Shown: one piece after another, positions 1-11,869 of the stretch
How the letters are laid out: every line of letters begins with the position of its first letter
How positions within the stretch are numbered: the first letter of the stretch is position 1
NCBI GenBank assembly: GCA_015680685.1
Contig: MNCI01007874.1
Span: 62,001 to 126,000 of the forward strand
Reading direction: 5' to 3'
DNA length: 64,000 nucleotides
Source of the DNA: Gnetum montanum
Lineage: Eukaryota; Streptophyta; Gnetopsida; Gnetales; Gnetaceae
Notes under the pieces: model-generated
Told to the model about the DNA's origin: nothing
Database searches by the model: none
What the model saw: the letters and a program-made list of their open reading frames with translations, nothing else
Made by a program: the position numbers and the translations under genes

Positions 1-490
1 ATGTAACATTTTCTTGTATGATCATCCCAAAGGTCAATGTCCAATCTTGTCAAATTTACATGAGCATTGGGGAGGAATGTTACATCCAGAGTTCGTAAAA
101 AAATATTGTGTCCACCCACAATGGCAAAAACCTCAGTCGTGGGGGAGGCCACCGCTAACTGGACCATACCCTTTGTATGTCACAGCACCAAATGCTTATT
201 CTGTTCAACACCCTATTTCTCCAGTGGGATCAGCATCCTCTACCTCACCTCATCGTTATCATTCTCCTGAGTACTATCCACCCATGTCCTCTCCAACAAG
301 ATCACCACCTCATATGCCTTACACTTCTCCTCAACCTCAACATTCTCATACTTCACCCCCTTCTACATCACTGCTAGCTATGCCAGAAGATTTACCACAA
401 CGCCAACCCACAAACGTTACTTGTGCTGCTACTGTCAACAGCAGTGGAAGTCGTTCACAACATCGAAGGCATCCCTTCTTTAGACGTGAT
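1..490 (+). pseudogene. Gag C-terminal fragment (element 1)
   Basis: The frame encodes a degenerate zinc knuckle (residues YDHPKGQCPI, with the second Cys replaced by Phe) followed by a Pro/Ser/His/Tyr-rich tail and a basic end. Elements A, B and D have the same layout, with the motif C-x2-C-x3-H-x4-C then a Pro-rich tail. The upstream gag lies outside the window. Inside the tail, positions 135-148 carry a purine-rich motif that also occurs at the LTR border. The product would be the RNA-binding end of the capsid precursor. The fragment is not functional. Confidence 0.75.
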
Positions 491-2786
491 TGTTGAAAGG
501 GACACCACAGTTCAGAGACCACTACATCCACCAACTCATCACAAATCCAACACTGTGGTGCATCTTCCTCTTTGAACCCGATGCCTCATGTTACTCTATC
601 TAGACCACCAATCAACACTGTAACCACCATGGGGCCCAATGAACATTGTCACATAGGGAGACATGTTGATCCTTGCATACCATCTTATGGTCATAAGTAC
701 CATAGTGGGTCAACTCCTTGTAAATTAACCACATCTTATAACTTTCCCCACTATGTCAACCCTAATCAACTGTGTGAACCCAATGGGGTAAGTATGATCG
801 GGTCCCAATACTTCCAACATGCAAGGATCCAAACCTTCCATTTATTAATTCTAGCCATGCTCAACCGTTTAGTTATAGGGGGTATCCCCCATTCTAACAA
901 CACAGAATTAATAAATGTTTTTCTATTTCTTTAATTTTTCAACTTTTTGTTTTCTAATTTTTCACCCTTTCAATTTATTGTCTTATCTTTTTGTCTTTTT
1001 ATCTTTTTATGAGTAATCCCATCTATGAATAAAACACTCATGTGGATTGTTGGTTAAGGTGTGTTCTATGTTATCGAGTCTCGACGATCAATTATTTGGA
1101 CAGTGAGCCCATTGCACCCACTCATCCATTCCACAAATAAGAGGTTTTGTTCAAGGGTACAATGATATTCTTGACATTCTTGAAACTTAAAATTAATTTT
1201 GTGTTCATTGTGCCCAGAGTGAAAAATGATGGACCAAGAGGGAATGTTTACGGTGTGACATCAAGGGGACTTGTGGATTCTCTTTGGTGATGTCTGTGGG
1301 AGTTATCATGCAACATGGTTGTACTAAGATCCTTGTAGATCTAATGAAAAATGAGAGTAAGAGTAATCAAAAGGGCATTCAAAAATCAAATACTGTTCTA
1401 GGGGGTCCCACTGGAAAGACATGCACCCATGCTTGAAGGTTGGCGATTTCTCTGGATTCAATGAAGTGAAAAAAAAAGAAGAGAAAAAGCAAGAGAAAAA
1501 GGAAGTGCCACAAAACAAAAATAACTCCTCCCTTGAACAAAATGCCAAGTGATTGTATGCCTTGTTGTTATGGTACTCTCGTAGTTGTTCATCATGGGAT
1601 GAAACAATGCGATGTCACTAATTAGAGGAATGCACTTGGTCCTGATCTTGGAACAACGAGTTAATGACACGTTAATCATGCTTTGCACGCAGGATTCATT
1701 GTGCCTTGAGTCAGTACCTCACGTCCCAATCCTTATGATCCCTTCTATACTTCACCTCATCTCACTATTCATGTAATTGTAACTCATGTCCCGTGTAACA
1801 TAGAATTTTCACCTCATTCCAATGATATTTACACGTGTGTGTTTTGTGGAGTTAGTGTGCATTACATTTAGCCCTTCTAGTGCCCACGAACACTTTAAGT
1901 GTGGTTACACAAGGGCATTATAAGTTGGAATCTACTTTGGGGAGGACCCACTTGTGTAATTTATGTTGTAATCTTCACTTAGGACATAGCTCACACACAT
2001 AATTTCTTACCCTCAGCTTAATTTTTCAATTGATATTCTTTCCCTTATTACTATCCCTCTGATTCAATGTTCCTATGAATCCTCACATAGCCTTTTTCTC
2101 TACCATCCGAGGTCCTTATTGATAAATTCCACACCATCATAATTTTCATGCCTTCAAAACCAGTTGAATTACCCTGGAACCCTATAACAATCATCCAGAT
2201 GTCCTTAGTTTACATCGCTTAATTTCAAAAGAAATATTAAAAATTTGGTACATTCTCTAAGTGCCCTAACTTTGATGAAAATATATATACGTGACCTCCC
2301 CGCACCACTTATGATCATTTTCCACTATTCACGCGAGAGAGTTTTTCAAATTTTTCTCTCTCTCTACAACTTGCGATTGTGAGACACCTACTTTTATACC
2401 TATATCTCACTCATTGGTACTTTGATTTTTATTCTATCTAAACCTACTTGAACCCAGAGTGTTCAACTTAGTTGTGGGGGAGGGGCACTCACCGAATAGC
2501 TATTTCTGATTTTATTCATCATTTTCCAAAGGAAATCTTTAAGGGTAATTAGTTCTAAAATTAAGAATAAAATGTGTCAAAAACAATTTCATCCCCTTAG
2601 CTATACCAGAAAATTAAATTTGGAAACCACCTAAGCAAAGAGGACTCAACACTATAATCTTTCGGGGACATGTTCATACAACAATTAACATCACACGGAA
2701 ATAAAGTAAATTTATTGAGGCAAGCAGTAAGGTATAACCTAACTTTGGTAACAACCTTACTAACGATTAGTCCCGTGTGATTGTAG
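491..2786 (+). other. Element 1 post-gag spacer and 3' noncoding region
   Basis: After gag there is a low-complexity stretch with an open frame (572-934), then a run of T-rich sequence (about 905-1010). The same T-rich block follows gag-pro in element A at about 20940. A purine motif resembling the LTR-adjacent tract occurs at 872-886 and again at 2470-2485. I see no pol domain. The tail end (2732-2786) looks like a short intron: GTATAA start, TTACTAACG branch-like site, and TTGTAG just before the next ATG. Confidence 0.5.
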
Positions 2787-3392
2787 ATGGCCCTGAAACG
2801 CGGACGACAGGAAGGTCCTGCTCAAGGTGCGATCAAATGATATCAGAGAGGTGGAAGACAAGACCCTACTGGACAACACGCAGAATAGGAGGAACAATCA
2901 TTCAGCATTCATCAAGAAGATCCTCCTACCATACGGTTCGGGCAGGTAGAAGCAGGAGATACCCTCTCTGAAAGCGGTGCCTAGTACCTAGGGGAAATGT
3001 ACCAATATTGGCACAATAAAGAAGAAGGTACCATGGTTAACATTTGTGGTGTGACTATTGATTTCTTTGTTCAAGCAATTTCAGAAGTATTAAACCTTCC
3101 AAATACAGGGCCAAAGGTTGCTCGGAATGAGCTAGACACTTTCAGAACCGAGCAACTTAATAAACTGTTGATAGAGAATAAAAGGGTGGTGGAGGAAAAA
3201 GAGAAGGCTAACTGGGCTGCCTCTATGGCACAAGTGCAAACTCACACGCATGCCAAGGCACTCAAGGCCTTACAAAAGGAGAAAATCCAGGCCATAGTTC
3301 AACGCCATCAAATCCCAAGACCTAGAGTGCAAGAAAAGGGAAAGACACCTATGGAGGAGCCACCGCCACCAGAACTACATGAGTTCCACTAA
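2787..3392 (+). pseudogene. Element 1 3' ORF, about 200 codons with three stops
   Basis: One frame starts at the ATG at 2787 and stays open to the stop at 3392 except for three in-frame stops. The last uninterrupted part is 131 codons from 2997. It is charged and Q/E/K-rich at the C-terminus, with a proline run (EEPPPPELHEFH) at the end. The segment MVNICGVTIDFFVQAI followed by LNLPNTG resembles the 'xGxxIxFxxxxINxxLGLP' signature seen in plant transposon ORFs of Athila type. That resemblance is from memory and weak. It occupies the env-like or accessory position between pol and the 3' LTR. Its function is unknown. Confidence 0.5.
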
Positions 3393-3533
3393 TTTTGTAA
3401 TGATAGGATTTTCTGTGTGTTGTGTCTGTATTTTTTTTTCTTCCCACACTGCGGCATCATCCTGTTTTTCCATCTAATAATCCCATACCTATCCACTATG
3501 TAATCACTGTAACTCGAGGATGAGTTTTTATTC

Positions 3534-3546
3534 AGTCGTGGGGGTA
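3534..3546 (+). promoter_or_regulatory. Polypurine tract, element 1
   Basis: AGTCGTGGGGGTA abuts the first base of the 3' LTR and would prime plus-strand DNA synthesis. The same motif ends next to the LTR in A and D. Confidence 0.75.
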
Positions 3547-4473
3547 TGATGAGTCATGAATTTGCTAATGGCTGCGTTAACGCACCCACAATAACGCACC
3601 CACGATATCGCATGGGCCGCGTAGACGTGGGCCCGTCGATGCACCGTTCACGTCGATGTGGGCCTGTCAACGTAGCTTTCCTGCATCGACGGGGCCCCTT
3701 TGACGCAGCCACCTATCCCGACCTATAAATAAGAGGGCCCTCCACCTCATTTAGGCATCCATATTTTAGTTGTAGCGAAGCTCTTACATTTTGTTTCCAT
3801 AGGTGTTAGATTATTTTCCCAAGTACATGCCCGTAGTGTGATGCTTGTAATTGTACAACACCTTTATTCGAGTGTGATGTACTTGGACGTGCACATGATT
3901 GAAAATAAAGATTGAGATTACTTCATCATTGCAACATTCACTTAGTTTAATTGTTTAATTTAATTGTTAATTGTTTTTGTTATTTATTTCTTTCTTAGTT
4001 AATATTTATTGATCAGCATTTACTATTCCTGTTGTTAAATGCGGAATGAGTATGACTTAATCACGAGCATTTAAGTGTGACTACTTGGTAACCCAGCAAC
4101 AAACCTAGGATCTACGCTTGGTAACCCTAGTAGTAGTCGTGCACGAGGTCCAAGATGTGTACGGATGATTAAGGCACGGATACTCATCGCACTTAGGCTA
4201 GCTTAGACTCATTTCCTATTACTCCTTAGTTTAATCAATATTATTTTCCATTGTCTCTAGGAGTAGCATTAGTTTAGGATCACATCATACGCCTCACTCT
4301 GGACTAAACCATACATGACAAAGCAAATACTAGTCTAGGTGGGAAGACAACGAACTGTGATCAATGTGTAACTATTTAGATACCACAACTAGCCTGTCCA
4401 TGGAGTTCGACCAGATCGTGCATAAACGCTCGTATTCGTATGGTTGAGTGTAGGGGTACCTAGCTGTTCATCA
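3547..4473 (+). repeat. 3' LTR of element 1 (927 bp)
   Basis: It begins TGATGAG and ends TTCATCA, and matches the LTRs of A, B and D over the TATA-downstream half, including the tract 'TGAGTGTAGGGGTACC' near its end. The U3 part differs: short inverted elements such as GCGTTAACGC and CATCGACGGGGCCC replace the GATATC cluster seen in A and D. Confidence 0.85.
3724..3731 (+). promoter_or_regulatory. LTR TATA box (element 1)
   Basis: TATAAATA followed by AAGAGG, at the same place in every LTR of the family. Confidence 0.7.
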
Positions 4474-5789
4474 AATGTACAAGGAAAGTGGAGGTATTCA
4501 AGGATTTCTAGTAGGCCACAACATTTTGTAGCATTAAACGACATAGGGTTGTTCTAGACACCTTCCATGGCTAGGAGTGGAACGTTTGCTGTTGCACACA
4601 ACTGCCTTATCATTTATAGAAGGTTTGGGGGTTTCGGGATTTGTTGGTTTTTGGCTTTTGCTTTGAATCTAACATGGCTAGAGTGGTCTGAAGGGCCTAG
4701 GGGATGATGGGCCAGCTCAATTTTGTATTTGGGGGGTGGGGGAGCAAAAAATGAACCCCCTCTATATGTTGATGTTGTTGACATACTCGGAATTGATTGG
4801 GGGTTGAGGGAGAGGCCTCCCCTCTTTTTTTTTGGGGGGGGGGGGGAAGGGAATTTGCTTTCTGATTAATATAACCCAAAGTTTTCCCCAAAAATAAAAT
4901 AAAATGTTACAAACGTTTATAAAATATAATATAATATTATTTTTTCTTATTACAATGAGTGTTAGTAACTTGAATAAAACAAATGTATTTTCAAATGTAA
5001 ATAATAAGGGATGTTGAATCTATAATAAGTTGAAGCTCCCAAATTATATATCCTATCATTAGAGTAACACCTCACTTTGAAGCGAGCAAAGCTCCAGACC
5101 TACAGTTTTTAGCTTTACTCAAGAATAGGTCACTTGGTCAGGTCTTTAGCTCTATTCAAGTAGAGATCTTTAGCTTGGGCTTGAAAGCCGTGCTTGTTGG
5201 GTTCTCTAGATATTACATCTCTTTTCAATACTCTTATTTCCTTTTCTACTTAGCTCCAACTACTTCTGAAAGAGAGATCTTTAACATAGAAAATAATGTT
5301 TCAGTACTTAGTGAAAACTTCTCACACTTCTTGTATTAAAGGTGTACTCTTAAGAAAATAACTAGAATATTATAAAAACATGATAGTGTAACCATTTTTA
5401 ACTTTATAATAAAATTCAGTACAAATATTAAATATAAAATATATCCCAAAATTCCAGGTATCAGCTTTATTAGGAAGAATGCCCTCAACCAGAAGTTACG
5501 AACTCTGATCTTCATAAAAAATAACACTCACGTGTAATTTTCCAAAGCCACGTTTAACGCGTCAATTAAACGCAACAAGAAAGCTAGTTTATATTAAATA
5601 ATTAAATGCATGCAAACGTGTCAGTGAGCAGCATCTTCCATGCAAATCCTTGCTCACCAGATAAATGGCATCTCTGCATAATGGTCGCTGAAGAAGAGTG
5701 GCAGCAATATCTATCTATCTATCCGTTTCTTTCCTTTCATTTCAAATACGCACTGCAACAATACCACCAGAACAGCTACTGCCTTGGCC
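4474..5789. other. Unassigned sequence between element 1 and the desulfhydrase pseudogene
   Basis: No coding frame could be supported. It includes a T9/G12 homopolymer junction (about 4827-4848), AT-rich sequence and, near 5530, an ACGTG core. The last few hundred bases would hold the old promoter and 5' UTR of the downstream pseudogene, but no TATA box stands out. Confidence 0.4.
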
Positions 5790-6309
5790 ATGGCGACGGT
5801 CCCGAGCGAGCAAAAATTCCATTACTGGGCAAATCCCAGTACGTTTCACCTTCCTAGGCTAACCATCTTCTTTCCATCCCAACCCATTTCTACAATCTTG
5901 GTCCTGTAAGTGGCATCAATTACATACATTTTCTTCTTTCACTTCTAATGTTTTAAATCTGTGTATTGATGTGAGGTTTTACCTGTTCATAAGTTCGGTG
6001 GGTAACTAACAGCGATAGTTTCAGAGTGGTCCGATGAACCCGAAAACATGAAGGGCCTGCAACTTCTGAAATCTCTTCTCACCAGCCTTTTATTCTACCA
6101 GATTGAATCCAAGCTCAATAAAGAACTCCAATTTGGAAATATTCCACGTACCTTACATTCACCGTGAAACTTGCTGGGTAAAACTTGCTTTCAAACTTGT
6201 GGGAGCGCAGCGTATTCGACAAAGTTTAAGACCGGTGGTTATGTGGTTATAGAGGCAGATGCACGTGGAATGTGAATGTTTAAAGTTTATAAAATACATT
6301 GAAGGAGTT

Positions 6310-6411
6310 AAATGTTATTTATTTTTTAAATTTTTAAGGAATTAGTTGTAATCCATGATGAAATGTTACTTATTTTTTAAATTTTTAAAGAACCAATTGT
6401 AATGGATGATG
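6310..6411 (+). repeat. Two-unit 51-bp tandem repeat
   Basis: Units 6310-6360 and 6361-6411 share AAATGTTA, TATTTATTTTTTAAATTTTTAA-type sequence and a GATGATG end with a few substitutions. It lies in intron 1 of the pseudogene, beside the SINE-like insertion. Confidence 0.7.
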
Positions 6412-6545
6412 AATTTTGTATCATTGTCGGAACCCAATATAAGTGAAATGCAGGTACACCCCAAGAAGATTTGAATCTGTAAAGTTGTGATTTGGGGGTT
6501 ACCAGGTCAAGACCCTTACCACTAGGCCAACATCTCATTGTCTTG
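6412..6545 (-). mobile_element. tRNA-derived SINE-like insertion
   Basis: On the minus strand, 6530-6511 reads TTGGCCTAGTGGTAAGGGTC, a good pol III A box. About 40 bp on, 6478-6468 reads AGATTCAAATC, a degenerate B box. This is the internal promoter layout of tRNA-related SINEs, and the sequence resembles the Au-type heads I remember. The ends and target duplication are not resolved. A decayed tRNA gene is the alternative, but no cloverleaf was found. Confidence 0.45.
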
Positions 6546-8626
6546 TAAAGAAAAAAGATACAAGCTATAAATATACAAATTTATATAAAATTATGGTAAC
6601 AGACCAACACATACCAAAACTATATTTTCTATTTTTAATATATACAACTCTTGACTATTAAATATAATGTTACTGATTTATGAAGAGTAAATAGTACATA
6701 AACTTAGTTTGATTTAGTTTTGACTTGTAAAATTTGTTTCCAGTGGTTAGAACAATCATATCTTGGTTGGAAGATTGTGGGTTTGATTATTGCCTTTGCT
6801 TCTAGGTATGGTAGGTGGACACTTTTGTTTAGCAGGTCAAATCTACCATGGAGGCTGTTTAGTGGTTCAAATCTACCATGTGGGGTGTAAATTTGTTTTA
6901 TATTTTTATTTCGTGGGTCAAATATACCATGAGTGTAAATTTGTTTTATATTTACCTTGTTGTGCACCCTAAGGTGAGGCCTTTTGGCTGACACTCTTGT
7001 TTAGCGGCTAACATCTACTTTGCTGCGGGGCCTTGTGGACACGTGGACACTCTTGTTTAGAGGGTCACCTCTGCTCCACTATGGGATTATAAATTTATTT
7101 TTAATATCTTATTTTAATGAGGTAAAATTACATATTTCGGTTTGCTTAAAAAAGTCTAATAACGTATTTTGGTACGGTGGAATAATATGTTTATTGGTGT
7201 AACGCGTTCTCCGAAATTTCTTTCCGAAGCTGTTCAATGATTCACGCGAAAATAATGTCTGTGTGCCGTCCCGATCCGGAACGCGAGGAACGCGGAAATT
7301 TTCCAAAAGGTGGATGGAAAAGAAGGGTTTCCAAAACCTTACCGAACGTAATATGGCCGTTGAGACGATGCGGAGCAGACGGAAACTAGATTCATTTATC
7401 TTTGACAAAAATTTCTTGTTTCAAATTTTGGACAAAGTTTTGAGATTGTAATTAGCACAGAGTAATTGAAGTGAATAAAGGTGCTATACACAGTGAAACA
7501 TGGATTCTATATGCATTGCGGATTCCAATGGAACAGATTTTACACTCAGAGTGCGAGTGGTTTGTGTTAGAGCGTCAACATAATTAACCATTACTTGAAA
7601 TTGAAATATGAAAACATCGAAAACTTTTGAGACCTTTTTCTTTTAAGCGAACACATTTAGATGCTACCGTGATAGAAATGGAGTTATGGCGGAATAATGG
7701 GTAAATGATAAATTAAAATTACTTTTCATCTGCCGTCGAACAATCCCATAAGCTCCGATGGTGGAGAGAAATATTTTTTTTAAAATCACTATCGATTACC
7801 AGGAGTTGCCAGGAAGGGTCCCTTTCAAGGAAATCTATGCAATTAAAAAATAATTTCACTTGGATTATTTTTTAAAAAAATAATTTTGAGATGTAACTTT
7901 GTTTCCACTTTCTGTACCTTCCAACTCCTATTCATTGATGGAATCTACTAGGATAGCCCGAAGGCACAGAAGTCTGGAACAAGGTATAATGAAATTATAT
8001 GGAGTATATTGAAGATTTTTGTAATGTCAGCGCCTTATTTCTTGTTGGTTTACGCCTGAAGTATTGTTACATTATTTCTTTTAACAAAAGAAAGTTGCAT
8101 TATGGTGTAAAATTTTCAAGAATGAAATTTTGGTTTTGTCAGTGTGATGACCTTTCAGGCACACAACTTACTGGAAACAAGTTGATGAAGTTGGAGTTCT
8201 TACTAGCAGAAGTAAAGGCCCAATGTGCAGATTGTGTGATGACAATTTGGATGCATTCAGAGCAATAGTTGTCGGGCTACTGCTGTTGTTGCTGGGTACT
8301 TGAACCTTGATTACGATCTTATATTACTTACTTCAAAGGTATCCTAGATAGCAGATACTTTGCTCAGTTATATTTAAATAATTTACAAGGTAGCATTTTG
8401 TTCGTTTCATGATGGAAATTAAAGCCTTTTTCTATCTTTTCCCTGACAAAAGAAATTCCCCAAAATATTTTTTGCAAGATAAAGCAGAGTGACTCTTCTT
8501 TTTGTATGATTACAGACATTAGTGGATAAGGATCCTGGTTTAGTTGTGATTCTTCTCGTTGAGAGAATGGTTGGTGCTAACATAGAACTGGTGTCCAAGG
8601 AGGAATTTACCTACCCTGGAACCATA

Positions 8627-10805
8627 GTAAGTTGTTTTGTTGTTCAAACATCGAGTTTTTTATTTATAAAACAATATTTTATTCCTATGTTTCATATGGT
8701 TTGGGAGTATGGGAATGCACGAATGCATACTCAAATCAGTTTAGGAATGAAGGCTATTTTGTGGGAGTGAGGACAGATGTATGTGGAATGTGAAATATAT
8801 ACATAGAATTTCTGGACACATATCTAATAAAATAATAGAAACCAATATATAATAACATAAGTGTAGAAAGAATTATGAACAACAAAAAGCAAAGAGTCCT
8901 ATTTGCATGCTCCCCTTCTGCAAGTTGAGGAAATAAGAGGAGATTAAAATATACTATTTCCAAAAACAATTTAAATATAATATTTACAAATGGATAAGCA
9001 CATTGGTACCGAAAAAGATATAACTAAATTTGTTAACCATAGTTTTTAAGGTTTGCTTTTTATGCATGATAATTCTAAGGTTTAATTTTCCCTTTTTCAT
9101 TCTAGAAAGATCGTGTATGTATCTTAGAGCTGTTTGGATCACGTTTTCATTTTTTTTTCCTAGACAGGTAGGGAACAAGGAATTTTTTTTAGGAACACCC
9201 TCCCATGAAACTCTGTATTTCTTATATTAATCTAATTAGGATGTGTGTCAAAATAGGCACTAGATTGCTAATTTTACTTATACAAAATACTTCTGAGCTA
9301 TTGATTAGTAGCTTTGTAGTTGAATACAATGTGGTAACATTTTCTTATTTAAAAAATTCTGATATTTTTAAAACATTAAACATGATTTCTTAAAAACATG
9401 GAACTCTAGAATAAATGAGAGAGAATGCACCATCAGAACATATTGGTTTATTGATTTTAACATACAATGAATTTAGTCTCATTTGACACTTTGTATCTTA
9501 TTGTTATTGATGTCTATTATGAATTTGAAGCTAAGTCATGTAGCTTTATTCTTTAATTAATAAATGTGACCTTTTTGTAAGGGATGAGCTAATGTTAGTT
9601 ATTGGATTCTTTCTAGATGGTTATATGAGTCCATGTTTAATTTAAAAGTGATTTTCTAAAATGGTCTACATTATTGAGATCCTTTTAGAAGAATAACTTC
9701 CATATGTTTCTAGATTAGAGTCTGTAACATGACTTTGCCTATTTAAGAGTTGGATCCCTAGTTAGTGTCAGTGAATATCCTATTTTGATTGAATTCAACA
9801 ATAAATGCTAGGCTTCTCCTATGGAGCTTTCCCTTTGTTCTTGAGGGGTTGATCCATTTGTTGTTTTGTATCAGCTATTGTTGTATTTTTTTGCATTTTA
9901 TGGATTATTGTCATGATTTTCAATGGTGTTATCTTTGTGTTTTCTCTTTCACATTGTTGGTTTTTATGTCCATGTGCCTTGTTGTGCTATTTTTTTGCCA
10001 AAAATATCATGTTGAATTTAATATATTACCTCTTAATAGGAATATTAAGATTTGTTTATTGTTCTCTTAAGATGCATTTTCAATGGCAGTTTCCATAAAA
10101 TCATAAGATGAATTTCTATTAGGATGTTACATGACTATTATTTTGGTTATCATGTTATCATATCTCTTTGAGAAAATGTTGCTTAATTATGTTTTCATAA
10201 TTACAGTAAAATTAAGCATAGAAAAATGTTAATACTCATGAGTAATTGCGGGGCAGAACAAGATCACAACCCAAAACATGCCTTCTGATTTCAGTGTTAG
10301 ATCATCAGAAAAGTAGAAATGTATATTAGGTTGGGCAATCTTGCCTCATGCCATGATCATTTCTATAGATCACATCACACTCAGCCCTTCATGGTTGGGA
10401 AACTTTCACACTTGATCTTCAATGTCTATGATTTGGGGATTGATCCCATTCAGATATTCATAAAAGATTTTTAGAAAACTAATAAATGCTCACAATACCC
10501 CAATTAACCCAAACATCCCTATCCTAATAAGTGGTAGCAACCCACCATTTTATTTAAGCTCAATATAATAACAACCCACCATTTTGTGCTCAATGCATTA
10601 TTTAGCTGGGCACAACATACCCCAAATAACATGGATTACTGTAAAGGAAAACAATGGTAGTGTCCTTAGGCTTAATTGGTTGAATATCCTTGAATTGAAG
10701 GCAAAATTTTGCTTATTTATATAGCTTGGCTTATTGTTACCTTGATTACACCAAAACTCCTACTTAATGTTTATTCCATCTAATAAATAACATCATAAAA
10801 TACAG
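8627..10805 (+). other. Intron 4 of the desulfhydrase pseudogene
   Basis: It is flanked by GTAAGT (8627) and ATACAG (to 10805). It is AT-rich with short chance frames only; no transposon ends were recognised. Confidence 0.55.
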
Positions 10806-10897
10806 GCTCTTGGAAACTTGTTGAAAGAAAGGTTAATCAACAAAGGAAAAAGACCTTATCTTATACTAGGTGGAGGTTCCAATTCACTAGGAATATG

Positions 10898-11869
10898 GTA
10901 ACTTCTAAAACAATGGCATTTGTATTTTATATTTTTGTTAATTCATTTTCTATGTTGGACTAGTTTTGGTTTTTCCTATAATTTTTGTTAATGCATTACC
11001 AGCAAATAAGAAAACACTAGGAAGAAGGTGATCGATGAATTTTTGTTCAAAAAATGAAAATATGACTCTGGATGTCTATAAGAAACCTAGGTATTTGGCA
11101 GTATCATATGGTTTCACCTATAACTGAATCTAGAAAATTTCATAAAAAAACACTAATTTTTCTTATATGTGGGAGTATATGATACCATCATGTTGATCAA
11201 CTAGAATTTTAGCATTTTATTCATGTGTTTCAAATATCCAGATACCATGGTGTGCACTAGCTTGATTAAGCATGCCTAAGGGAAATTGAGAAGATGCCTT
11301 TCTTGGTAAAAAAATACATTTTAGATTTATACTTTTTAGAAATTATTTGAGAAAGAAACATTTTTCTAAGAAAAGCAACCTATTCTATATCTTCATTGTT
11401 CGCATTGTTTAATTCAATGACTATGTGGTAGTAGAAGAGAGTGAGTGATGTTGAATTTCCTAACTACATATTTGGGGGGGGTGTCGGACCCCAAAAAGAG
11501 AATTTTATTATTAGAAAACAAATTTTAGTACATAAGCTAACTACATATTTGTTTAAAAATGATGCAAGATAACTTTGCAAACACCATGTTTTGTTCTTCT
11601 TTGTTTTGTTTTATTGTTGCATAATGGAAGATTTACTGTGTATGTGTTTTTTTATAAAAAATTTGAAAAACAAAGTTTTTAGTTCATAAAGATTCATTGC
11701 ATTTACTTGTTTTGTTGTTTAGGTGACCTTGGTGGGTTTTGTTGCTCTTTTGTGATTAAATTCCATAGGCTAGTCTCATGTTGTTTAGATATGAAATGTA
11801 TATGCTAAATTTGGGTTTGTAAACATGTAGGTTGTTACGTGTGCGTAAAAACCATATTAGTGTTTTATT
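10898..11869. other. Unassigned AT-rich sequence up to the element B breakpoint
   Basis: It starts as intron 5 of the pseudogene (donor GTAACT). A 15-bp direct repeat CTAACTACATATTTG (11460-11474 and 11537-11551) flanks 62 bp that include the small hairpin GGGGTGTCGGACCCC. No further desulfhydrase exon was found before the T-rich part of element B begins near 11870. Confidence 0.45.

Larger units (their letters stand above)
1..4473 (+). mobile_element. Element 1: Athila-like Ty3/gypsy retrotransposon, 3' part, pol-less
   Basis: The copy runs in from the left window edge, so its 5' LTR is not visible. In order it holds a gag C-terminus, a T-rich 3' region, a short 3' ORF with stops, a polypurine tract and a full 3' LTR. 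It is recognised by shared gag, purine-tract and LTR sequence with elements A, B and D. No RT, RNase H or integrase sequence lies between gag and the 3' region, so it is a pol-deleted, non-autonomous copy. The lineage call rests on the relatives: element D integrase and the tRNA-Asp-type primer site in A and B. Confidence 0.85.
5790..10897 (+). pseudogene. D-cysteine desulfhydrase / ACC-deaminase-like pseudogene, exons 1-5
   Basis: Five exons align to the plant PLP-dependent D-cysteine desulfhydrase family, which degrades D-cysteine to pyruvate, sulfide and ammonia. Exon 1 is 5790-5905 (QYVSPS*ANHLLSIPTHFY; donor CCT|GTAAGT). Exon 2 is 7918-7983 (LPTPIH*WNLLG*PEGTEVW). Exon 3 is 8143-8338 (CDDLSGTQLTGNK, with the PLP-lysine motif GNK, then after a 1-nt frameshift GCIQSNSCRATA). 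Exon 4 is 8516-8626 (DPGLVVILLVERMVGANIEL). Exon 5 is 10806-10897 (RPYLILGGGSNSLGIW). Exon borders match GT/AG except before exon 2, where AG is AC. Arg-to-stop (CGA to TGA) and Arg-to-Cys (CGT to TGT) fit CpG decay. Exon 1 also needs a frameshift after the ATG. The C-terminal half of the enzyme (from the GYIEA region on) was not found, so the gene is truncated as well as broken. Confidence 0.85.

Noticed and set aside
4474-4478. AATGT as target duplication of element 1
   Set aside because: The 5' end of the element is outside the window, so no partner can be checked.
4827-4850. T9/G12 homopolymer as a possible functional G-rich motif
   Set aside because: A single G run cannot form a four-tract quadruplex, and long homopolymers are error-prone in sequencing.
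5336-5527. Hydrophobic minus-strand frame
   Set aside because: AT-rich composition gives chance Leu/Ile/Phe frames; no family resemblance or flanking signals.
9789-10098. Overlapping hydrophobic + strand frames
   Set aside because: They lie in intron 4 of the desulfhydrase pseudogene, are T-rich, and have no motif; likely chance.
11460-11551. 15-bp direct repeats around a 62-bp hairpin-bearing segment as a small transposon
   Set aside because: No terminal inverted repeats at the segment ends and no second copy seen; slippage is equally likely.
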